A DNA stretch of 9,024 nt from JAYEJW01 sp034716535. Lineage in GTDB: Bacteria; Pseudomonadota; Gammaproteobacteria; Chromatiales; Chromatiaceae. Of the stretch, positions 1 through 6,111 are shown one piece after another (the first letter of the stretch is position 1; every line of letters begins with the position of its first letter). The position numbers were made by a program, and so were the translations under genes. Where the stretch lies: the NCBI GenBank assembly GCA_034716535.1, contig JAYEJW010000424.1, forward strand, positions 1 to 9,024. The letters run 5' to 3'. The notes below the pieces were generated by a model. That model was given only the letters and a program-made list of their open reading frames with translations, was not told the origin of the DNA and ran no database searches.

Positions 1-58
1 AATCTTTAATCATGGGGACATATTGTAACAGGTTGTTTTGACGTGGAAAAGTGACTTT

Positions 59-865
59 CTATTCAGGCACGAAATAATCAGAGTCGATTCGCTTTACTTC
101 GTAATTCGATGCGGTAGATACACCTACTCCATGATCAAACATCAGTTTGGTCAGCCGCAGACCGTCGATAAGGATTATCTTTGTGTCGATTCGGGAAACG
201 TACTCCACAGCATCAGCAGAGAATGTAGATGTGGTGATAAATATACCCTTCTTTGCACGTTGCCCTTGGAGAGCCCCCGCGAACTTCTGAACTTCCGGAC
301 GCCCAATGGTCCCATTCCAGCGCTTGGCTTGAAGGTAGATTATGTCCAATCCTAGTGGATCTTCCTTGATGATTCCGTCGATACCCTCGTCTCCAGACCC
401 GCCCAAAGCCTCTCCTGCATCCTTGCGGCTTCCTCCATAACCCATTCGCACCACGAGATCAATGACGACTTGCTCAAGAAACTCCGGAGGGCTATCCATT
501 AGCTGGTTCAGTAAGTCAGACTCAATTTGCCGTCGTACCTTCAAGTACGCGTTCTCTAGTAGCTCTTCAGGTGTTTGCGTTTCGGAAGTATCATCTGCGA
601 GTTCGTCTTGTTCTTCGGAGATTTTACGTCTATTACGGAACTCGCGATAATCCGGAAATTCACTGAGGACCCTTAGATCAACACGATCCGGATGGTTTCG
701 TAGCACTCTGCGACCACGGTCTGTAATAATGGAGATGGCTCGACGTGGGGAAGCAAGTAAACCTGCTTGGGTAACATGTGTCTTCGCCCAACCAACTCGG
801 TTGTCGAACAGGCGCGCTCCTCCGCTTGGTAACAGTTCACTAATAAGCAAATCAACTAACCTCAC
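59..865 (-). CDS. mrr: Mrr-family restriction endonuclease, N-terminally truncated
   Basis: Mrr proteins are DNA endonucleases, usually type IV enzymes that cut modified DNA, with an N-terminal winged helix and a C-terminal PD-(D/E)xK nuclease domain. Here residues 11-55 match the second half of the winged helix (LLPSGGARLFDNRVGWAKT, then ASPRR and ITDRGR). An acidic linker follows at about 82-105, and the catalytic domain spans about 125-245. The nuclease motif is visible as GSGDEGIDG (157-164, likely metal-binding D163) and QAKRW (179-183, Q179 and K181). At 268 residues it is shorter than full Mrr (about 300), and the missing part is the first 35-40 residues. GTG at 865 is the only reasonable start, since a TAG lies in frame at 887-889, and its ribosome site is weak (AAGAAA). 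The break coincides with the adjacent insertion sequence. The catalytic domain looks intact, but DNA recognition is probably impaired, so it may be a non-functional remnant. Family call is firm; functionality is doubtful. Confidence 0.85.
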   Translation of the reverse strand: MRLVDLLISELLPSGGARLFDNRVGWAKTHVTQAGLLASPRRAISIITDRGRRVLRNHPDRVDLRVLSEFPDYREFRNRRKISEEQDELADDTSETQTPEELLENAYLKVRRQIESDLLNQLMDSPPEFLEQVVIDLVVRMGYGGSRKDAGEALGGSGDEGIDGIIKEDPLGLDIIYLQAKRWNGTIGRPEVQKFAGALQGQRAKKGIFITTSTFSADAVEYVSRIDTKIILIDGLRLTKLMFDHGVGVSTASNYEVKRIDSDYFVPE

Positions 866-942
866 GTGATTTCTTGGATAGCTGCGCTACCATCTTGAAA
901 ACCCGCCGCATTGCTGCGAGCATCGATGCCAATCATCTGATT

Positions 943-947
943 GGAGG
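943..947 (+). promoter_or_regulatory. Ribosome binding site of the transposase gene
   Basis: A perfect GGAGG sits 10 bases before ATG 958. It favours that start over the in-frame TTG at 874, which has no ribosome site and would add 28 residues without family character. Confidence 0.7.
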
Positions 948-957
948 ACGCGATGCC

Positions 958-2217
958 ATGAACGAATTTGCAGGTTACGAGGCGGTTCACGAGGAGGCGA
1001 TGCGGTTGTACTGCCGGTCATTGCCGGAAGATCATCGGCGCCGCTATGCCGCGATCGAGGCGTTGAAGATCGGTTACGGCGGCGTAGCCTATGTTGCACG
1101 GGTGCTGGGCATGAGTCGTCGTACGATCCACACCGGGATACGCGAGCTGGAGCAGATGGGCAATGACGATCCGGAGCACCCGCAACGCCCGAGCGGAGAC
1201 GCCGAGCGAGTGCGCCGGCCCGGCGGTGGTCGACCGTCGATCACCGAGCGCGAACCGCTGTTGAAGTCGGCTCTGCAAGAGGTTCTCGAAGTGCACAGCG
1301 CCGGCAGTCCGACCGATGAGCGCGTACGCTGGACAGACCTCAAGCCATTGCAGCTGGCGCAGCGGCTGCTTGAGCACGGCATTGAAGTCAGTCGAAATAC
1401 CGCCGCCGACTTGCTCGATCGGGCCGGCTTTCGTCGCCGGGCGCTGTGCAAGGAACTGATCACCGGACAGGTCGACCCGCAAGCGCGTGATCGACAGTTT
1501 CGCCACATCGCCGCCCTGCGCCGCTTGGCACACCAACGCGGCATCCCTGTGCTGTCCATCGACACCAAAAAGAAGGAACCGCTCGGCACCCTGCACAGGC
1601 CCGGGCAAAGTTACAGTACCGCGTCACAAGCGGTGTTCGATCATGATTTCAGTCACCTCGCCGACGGTCGCTTGGTGCCTCACGGCGTTTACGATGTGCA
1701 AGCGAATGTTGGCTTCATCACGCTCGGCACCTCGCGGGAAACCAGCGCCTTCGTCTGCGATGCCATCGCCCTGGCTTGGGAGGTTCTCTTCAGTGCGATG
1801 TACCCCGGTGCCACCGAGGTGATACTGCTGTGCGACTGCGGCGGAGCCAACGCTGCCCGCTCCCTGCGCTTCAAGGAGGACGTGATCGAGCTGGCCCGGC
1901 GTCTCGGACTGCGTGTGCGCATCGCGCACTACCCGCCCTATACCTCGAAGTGGAATCCCATCGAACATCGTCTCTTCAGCCAAGTCGAGCGCGCGTGGAG
2001 CGGCGTTATGCTCGATTCTCCCGAGACCGCTTTGAAAACGGTCGAGCGCACCCGAACGCAAACCGGCTTACGTGTCACCGCACGCATCCTCGATAAGGCT
2101 TATGAAATCGGTCGCAAATGCTCCGACACTTTTCGCGACATCAAAGATCAATTCATTCGTCATGATGACGTTCTCTGGCAGTGGAACTACGTGATTGATG
2201 CGAATGGAATTTCTTGA
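958..2217 (+). CDS. ISAzo13 family transposase
   Basis: DDE transposase of 419 residues that would cut and join the ends of its insertion sequence. Residues 10-65 look like a helix-turn-helix DNA-binding region (VARVLGMSRRTIHTGIREL at about 46-64), followed by a basic GRPS-containing stretch near 90. The catalytic RNase H-like domain carries the family's marker motifs: SIDTKKKEPLG with the first Asp at D202, LLCDCGGANAARS with the second at D293, and YPPYTSKWNPIEHRLFSQ with the Glu at E336. The VYDVQANVGFITLG segment between them is also typical of this family (Pfam DDE_Tnp_ISAZ013). The frame is open and all three catalytic residues are present, so the gene may be active. ATG 958 was chosen for its GGAGG; an in-frame TTG at 874 is possible but unsupported. 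It is divergent from the truncated mrr to its left. Base composition is richer in G+C than the mrr pieces, as expected for a newcomer. Confidence 0.9.
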   Translation: MNEFAGYEAVHEEAMRLYCRSLPEDHRRRYAAIEALKIGYGGVAYVARVLGMSRRTIHTGIRELEQMGNDDPEHPQRPSGDAERVRRPGGGRPSITEREPLLKSALQEVLEVHSAGSPTDERVRWTDLKPLQLAQRLLEHGIEVSRNTAADLLDRAGFRRRALCKELITGQVDPQARDRQFRHIAALRRLAHQRGIPVLSIDTKKKEPLGTLHRPGQSYSTASQAVFDHDFSHLADGRLVPHGVYDVQANVGFITLGTSRETSAFVCDAIALAWEVLFSAMYPGATEVILLCDCGGANAARSLRFKEDVIELARRLGLRVRIAHYPPYTSKWNPIEHRLFSQVERAWSGVMLDSPETALKTVERTRTQTGLRVTARILDKAYEIGRKCSDTFRDIKDQFIRHDDVLWQWNYVIDANGIS

Positions 2218-2225
2218 TAAGTCGT

Positions 2226-2393
2226 TTAACTTGTTTCTGCACCATTACTTGGCAGCATTTCGCGTCTTTCTTCTTCGGTTAAATTGAAGTGCCCTGCCAA
2301 TTGTGCGACAAGATCGCGATTTACATGCTCTTTCCCATCGGAATGTGCTTCCAAAAGCGGCCGCATGATTGATTGAAAGTCGGGAATCCGCAT
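2226..2393 (-). pseudogene. N-terminal fragment of an Mrr-type restriction endonuclease
   Basis: An open frame of 55 codons from ATG 2393 to TAA at 2226-2228. Its translation begins MRIPDFQSIMRPLLEAHSDG and continues through HFNLTEEERREMLPSNGA, the standard opening of Mrr proteins and the first half of their winged helix. A weak ribosome site (AGGA, 2405-2408) lies 11 bases upstream. After A52 the frame leaves the family and stops at residue 55, where the insertion sequence begins. Together with the C-terminal part at 59-865 it would make roughly a full-length Mrr. However, residues 45-52 (EMLPSNGA) repeat what that part already has as ELLPSGGA, so the two pieces overlap rather than abut. It is either the broken start of a second mrr paralogue or part of a rearranged gene. 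A product would be a partial wing without nuclease activity. Confidence 0.8.
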
Positions 2394-2836
2394 CTGTTGT
2401 GTTTTCCTGGGCTAACTAGAAGTAGGCGATCCGTTCACCTCGCATCGCCCATCGACTACTCTCCCTCGAGTGCCCGATAATACCCTGAGAATCTTTCCCT
2501 TCCGAACAAACTCTCAAGAGAATACGATACTTTTAAATTCGGCCGCAATAAACCTTGGTACGGTTTGCGCGCCGCAAAACACTCCAACGAAACCACCTGT
2601 ATCAACGCATTTCTTAATTCAGATCAAGCAGTTACAATTTTTCTACAGGTTTCGGCGGCCGGTGCTCTCCACACCGTTTTCCCACACTTTGAGAGGTAGC
2701 CTAGACCAACCTCATCAATACGGCGAGTAAGACCCTCTCCGCCCGCTGGGGAGAGGCTCGCACCCCCTATTCTGAAACATTTCCCCTCTTTTTGCGGTCA
2801 AAACGAATAACCTGGCGACGCCGTCAGGTATTTCTT
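2394..2836. other. Gene-free stretch between the mrr fragment and the beta-oxidation operon
   Basis: About 440 bases with no gene I can support. It should hold the leftward promoter of the former mrr gene and the rightward promoter of the operon, but I see no strong -35/-10 pair in either direction. It contains the hairpin at 2734-2756 and a short near-palindrome, GAAACATTTC (2774-2783). An 86-codon frame from GTG 2470 lacks a ribosome site and resembles nothing I know. The left two thirds is much poorer in G+C than the operon. Confidence 0.6.
2734..2756. repeat. Short inverted repeat (hairpin)
   Basis: CCTCTCC at 2734-2740 pairs perfectly with GGAGAGG at 2750-2756 around a 9-base loop. No T-run follows on either strand, so it is not a typical intrinsic terminator. 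CTCTCC...GGAGAG hairpins of this kind are common as dispersed intergenic repeats in proteobacteria. It could also lie in the operon's leader region. Only one copy is seen in this window. Confidence 0.5.
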
Positions 2837-3760
2837 ATGAGACCACTGCACATCGGCTTATGGCAATGGATGACAGACTGGCTGACCAAGGAGGGCGACC
2901 CCCACGAGGTTCCCTTGTGCGATTTCGAGCACCTGAACGAGGAGCTGAGGCCTGGGGACGTGCTGCTCGTCGAGGGCCGCTCCCGTATCAGCGAGGTAAT
3001 CAAGCTCATCACCCAGAGCGCCTGGACGCACTCCGCCATCTGCATCGGCCGCCTGCACGATATCGAGGACCCGGGTTTGCGCAATCTGGTGGTCCAGTAC
3101 TACCAACGTGACCACTCCGAGCAACTGCTGGTAGAGGCCCTGCTCGGCCAGGGTACCAGGGTCTCCCCTCTCTCCAAGTACCGGCAAGACCACCTGCGAA
3201 TTTGCCGCCCGGAGGGGCTGTCCGCGGCCGACGCCCAGCACGTCATCGCCTATGCCATCCGCCGCCTCGGAAGCGACTACGACGTGCGGCAACTGCTGGA
3301 TCTGGCCCGCTTCTTCTTGCCGTGGGCCATCCTGCCGCGGCGATGGCGCTCGAGTCTGTTCCAGCACAACGCCGGTGCGCCGACACGCAACGTCTGCTCC
3401 TGCCTGCTCGCGGAGGCGTTCAGCACGGTGGACTTTCCGATCCTGCCGTTCATCGACCGCCGCGAAGACGGCACCCTACGCTTCTACAAGCGCAATCCAC
3501 GGCTCTTCACGCCCAAGGACTTCGACTATTCGCCGTACTTCCACATCATCAAGTACCCGTTCCTGGGGCTGAACGACGTCGGCGTTTACCGGGAGCTGCC
3601 GTGGTCGTCGAGCCCGGTGATCTACAGCGACCGGGGCCGCTCCTTCCGCGCCGCGGTCAGTCAAGCCTTGACCACGCCACGGGAATCGCCGAAAGGTGTG
3701 CAACCGACTCCCGAGGTCGCGCCGCTGGCGGCTGCATCCGAAGAGGGTTCCAAAACATGA
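2837..3760 (+). CDS. YaeF/YiiX-type (C92) permuted papain-fold cysteine hydrolase
   Basis: Protein of 307 residues resembling the permuted NlpC/P60 (papain-like) family that includes YaeF, YiiX and YebB, often annotated as 'lipo-like protein'. In the permuted fold the catalytic His precedes the Cys. Here LRPGDVLLVEG (38-47) opens the fold, QSAWTHSAICIG (60-71) supplies His65, LLVEAL (97-102) supplies a likely third residue Glu100, and NVCSCLLAEAF (185-195) supplies the nucleophile, most likely Cys187. The C-terminal 60 residues are Ser/Pro/Ala-rich and probably disordered. No signal peptide is evident; the N-terminus is Trp-rich. ATG 2837 was chosen over TTG 2792 because the extra 15 residues are mostly basic and unlike the family; an AGG lies at 2826-2828. 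The stop overlaps the fadE start by four bases (ATGA), indicating translational coupling. Relatives act as peptidases, amidases or, in LRAT/H-rev107, lipid acyltransferases, so the substrate is unknown. A role with acyl lipids is inferred from context. Confidence 0.8.
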   Translation: MRPLHIGLWQWMTDWLTKEGDPHEVPLCDFEHLNEELRPGDVLLVEGRSRISEVIKLITQSAWTHSAICIGRLHDIEDPGLRNLVVQYYQRDHSEQLLVEALLGQGTRVSPLSKYRQDHLRICRPEGLSAADAQHVIAYAIRRLGSDYDVRQLLDLARFFLPWAILPRRWRSSLFQHNAGAPTRNVCSCLLAEAFSTVDFPILPFIDRREDGTLRFYKRNPRLFTPKDFDYSPYFHIIKYPFLGLNDVGVYRELPWSSSPVIYSDRGRSFRAAVSQALTTPRESPKGVQPTPEVAPLAAASEEGSKT

Positions 3761-6099
3761 ACGTCCTGCTCCTGTCGCTGCTCGCCGTCCTGGCGCTGAC
3801 AATCGCTGTGGTAACGGTCCCCGCCCTGCGCCGCCCCCTCCTCACCGGGTTCTTACTGCAGAAGTTCCGGCGGGTCATGCCCGCGATGTCGAGTACGGAG
3901 CAGGAGGCCCTGGGCGCCGGCGGCATCTGGTGGGATGCGGAGCTCTTCTCAGGCCGGCCGCGCTGGCGCCGACTCCTGGACCTTCCCTGCGCACAGTTGT
4001 CCGCCGAGGAGGAGGCCTTCCTCGCCGGCCCGGTGGAAAGGCTCTGCCGCATGCTGGACGACTGGCAAATCACCCAACACGACCTCGACCTGCCGCCGCA
4101 GGTCTGGGAGCTCATCCGCCGCGAGCGCTTCTTCGGGCTCGTCATCCCTCAACGCTATGGCGGCCTGGGCTTCTCCCCCCTCGCTCACTCCCAGGTGGTC
4201 ATGAAGATCGCAAGCCGCAGCATCACGGCGGCGGTGACGGTCATGGTGCCCAACTCCCTGGGACCCGCGGAGCTCCTGCTCCGTTACGGCACCGAGGCCC
4301 AGCGCAGCCGGTATCTGCCGCGGTTGGCGCGGGGACAGGAAATCCCCTGCTTCGCACTGACCGGCCCGCGGGCGGGCAGCGACGCCGCCGCCATCCCCGA
4401 CGAGGGGGTCGTCTGCTACGGTGACCTCGAGGGCCGCAGAGTGCTCGGCATTCGGCTCGACTTCGAGAAGCGCTATATCACCCTGGCCCCGGTGGCGACC
4501 CTGATCGGGCTGGCGTTCCGGCTGCGGGACCCGGACCGCCTGCTCGGTGAGGACCAGGAGCCGGGCATTACCCTCGCCCTGATTCCCGCGGGCACGCCCG
4601 GTGTCGAGCAGGGCGATCGCCACCTGGCCCTGGGCCACCCGTTCCAGAACGGGCCCCTGTTCGGGCGCAACGTCTTCATTCCGCTGGACTGGGTGATCGG
4701 GGGAAGGAGCGGGATCGGAAAGGGTTGGCGCATGCTCATGGAGAGCCTGGCGGAGGGACGTGGGATCTCCTTGCCGGCGCTGGCCACGGGCGCGGGCAAG
4801 CTGGCGAGCCGCTTCACGGGCGCCTATGCGCGGGTTCGACAGCAATTCGGGCGAGCGATCGGTGACTTCGAGGGCGTCGAAGAGCCGTTGGCCCGCATCG
4901 CAGGGCGGACCTATCAGATGGACGCCGCCCGGCGGGTCTTCCTCAGCGCGCTCGCTGCCGGCGAGCGGCCGGCGGTGTTGTCCGCCGTTCTCAAGTACCA
5001 CTTGACGCACCTTCATCGCCTGGTCGTCAACGACGCCATGGACATCCAGGGCGGCAGCGGGATCTGCGTCGGACCGCGCAACCTGCTCGGGCGGATCTAC
5101 CAGGGGGTGCCCATCGCCATCACCGTGGAAGGCGCCAACATCCTGACCCGCAGCCTGATCATCTTCGGTCAGGGCGCGGTGCGCTGCCACCCCCACCTGC
5201 TCGAAGAGGTCCGTGCGGCCCACGAGCCCGGACCGGGCCGCGCGCTGCGCCGCTTCGACGCGGCGGTTATCTCCCACCTGGGGTTCCTGGCTCGCAACCT
5301 CCTGCGCACCCTCCGGCTCGGTCTCACCCGCGGGCAGGGGTCCGGAGCGCCGGGAAGCGGGGGAGTGCGCCGTTACTACCAGCGACTGAACTGGATGAGC
5401 AGCGCCTTCGCCCTCAACGCGGATCTCGCCATGATGACCCTGGGCGGCAGCCTCAAGCGGCGGGAGCGGCTTTCCGCCCGACTCGGCGACGTGCTCAGCC
5501 TGCTGTTCCTGGCCTCCGCCGCCCTCAAGCAGTTCGAGGACCAAGGCCGGCATGCCTCCGACCTGCCCCTGCTTCGATGGTCGCTAGAGGATCATCTGCG
5601 GGGGATCCAGCAGGCATTCCTGGCCCTGTGGCGAAACCTGCCCAGCCGGGGCCTGGCCTGGCTACTGCGGACGGTTACCTTTCCCACCGGGCTCGTCTTC
5701 CGCGGTCCCAACGACAGACTCGACCACGCCATCGCCCGCCTGATCCTGGAGCCAGGGGAAGTGCGCGACCGTCTGACCGAGGGTATCTTCGTCACGCGCG
5801 ATGCCGCCTTTCCAACCGGTCGACTGGAGCAGGCCCTGGACACCAGCGTACGCGCGGAGGAGATCGACCGAGCCCTGCGCAAGGCGATGAAGCTGGGTCG
5901 CATCCGTACGGCCTCCGGCGAGCAGGCACTCGCGGAAGCGGTGGACGTCGGCCTATTGCGTCCCGATGAGGTGGCGCTGAGACGCCGCGCCGAGCAGCTC
6001 CGCGACGAGGTGATCCGCGTCGACAGCTTCGCAGACCTCGGAACCCCCCAGAGGGAATCTTCGCCCCCCGTCACCAAGCGCCACAAGAGCGCCGCATGA
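3757..6099 (+). CDS. fadE: Acyl-CoA dehydrogenase, FadE type
   Basis: FadE catalyses the first step of beta-oxidation, FAD-dependent desaturation of acyl-CoA to trans-2-enoyl-CoA. The 780-residue product is close to E. coli FadE (814). Residues 3-24 form a hydrophobic segment that probably anchors it to the inner membrane, as in other FadE proteins. The acyl-CoA dehydrogenase core spans about 75-480: RRERFFGLVIPQRYGGLGFS (121-140), CFALTGPRAGSDA (198-210) in the flavin/substrate region, and VRQQFGRAIGDFEGVEE (360-376). VPIAITVEGANILTRSLI (451-468) contains E459, which aligns with the catalytic Glu of the 'YEGT' motif in medium-chain enzymes. The rest, to about 770, is the extra C-terminal domain characteristic of FadE (DUF1974). 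ATG 3757 is chosen because it begins the membrane segment, overlaps the preceding stop as ATGA and has GAGGG at 3743-3747. The frame is open far upstream, but that part is a shadow of the hydrolase gene. Twelve bases separate it from the thiolase. Confidence 0.95.
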   Translation: MNVLLLSLLAVLALTIAVVTVPALRRPLLTGFLLQKFRRVMPAMSSTEQEALGAGGIWWDAELFSGRPRWRRLLDLPCAQLSAEEEAFLAGPVERLCRMLDDWQITQHDLDLPPQVWELIRRERFFGLVIPQRYGGLGFSPLAHSQVVMKIASRSITAAVTVMVPNSLGPAELLLRYGTEAQRSRYLPRLARGQEIPCFALTGPRAGSDAAAIPDEGVVCYGDLEGRRVLGIRLDFEKRYITLAPVATLIGLAFRLRDPDRLLGEDQEPGITLALIPAGTPGVEQGDRHLALGHPFQNGPLFGRNVFIPLDWVIGGRSGIGKGWRMLMESLAEGRGISLPALATGAGKLASRFTGAYARVRQQFGRAIGDFEGVEEPLARIAGRTYQMDAARRVFLSALAAGERPAVLSAVLKYHLTHLHRLVVNDAMDIQGGSGICVGPRNLLGRIYQGVPIAITVEGANILTRSLIIFGQGAVRCHPHLLEEVRAAHEPGPGRALRRFDAAVISHLGFLARNLLRTLRLGLTRGQGSGAPGSGGVRRYYQRLNWMSSAFALNADLAMMTLGGSLKRRERLSARLGDVLSLLFLASAALKQFEDQGRHASDLPLLRWSLEDHLRGIQQAFLALWRNLPSRGLAWLLRTVTFPTGLVFRGPNDRLDHAIARLILEPGEVRDRLTEGIFVTRDAAFPTGRLEQALDTSVRAEEIDRALRKAMKLGRIRTASGEQALAEAVDVGLLRPDEVALRRRAEQLRDEVIRVDSFADLGTPQRESSPPVTKRHKSAA

Positions 6100-6104
6100 G
6101 GAGG
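6099..6104 (+). promoter_or_regulatory. Ribosome binding site deciding a TTG start
   Basis: AGGAGG overlaps the last base of the fadE stop codon and lies 7 bases before TTG 6112. The nearby ATG at 6105 is out of frame, so this site supports TTG as the thiolase start. Confidence 0.75.
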
Positions 6105-6111
6105 ATGCACC

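Larger units (their letters stand above)
866..2225 (+). mobile_element. ISAzo13-type insertion sequence (ends approximate)
   Basis: The element is defined by its transposase gene (958-2217) and by Mrr-like coding sequence on both sides: an Mrr C-terminal part to the left and an Mrr N-terminal part to the right. The boundaries given are the limits of recognisable mrr sequence, not mapped ends. By eye I could not find convincing terminal inverted repeats. An 8-base direct repeat, ATTTCTTG, occurs at 869-876 and 2209-2216. The right copy overlaps the transposase stop codon and no inverted repeat lies inside the pair, so it is uncertain as a target duplication. Confidence 0.7.

Noticed and set aside
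38..355. 105-codon frame antisense to the end of mrr
   Set aside because: It lies opposite the conserved Mrr catalytic domain and has no ribosome site or family resemblance.
874..957. TTG start adding 28 residues to the transposase
   Set aside because: There is no ribosome site at 874, whereas ATG 958 has GGAGG at good spacing and the extension shows no family character.
2470..2730. 86-codon frame in the intergenic stretch
   Set aside because: GTG start without ribosome site, no recognisable similarity, and a low-complexity composition typical of non-coding sequence.
2734..2756. Hairpin as an intrinsic terminator
   Set aside because: No T-run follows the stem on either strand, and no supported gene ends just upstream of it in either direction.
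3202..3756. Upstream extension of the fadE frame by 185 codons
   Set aside because: It overlaps the hydrolase gene in another frame and gives an Arg/Pro/Ala-rich translation. FadE homology begins with the membrane segment at 3757.
3949..5553. 534-codon antisense frame inside fadE
   Set aside because: Long antisense frames are expected opposite G+C-rich genes. Its translation has no domain character, while the opposite strand encodes clear FadE motifs.
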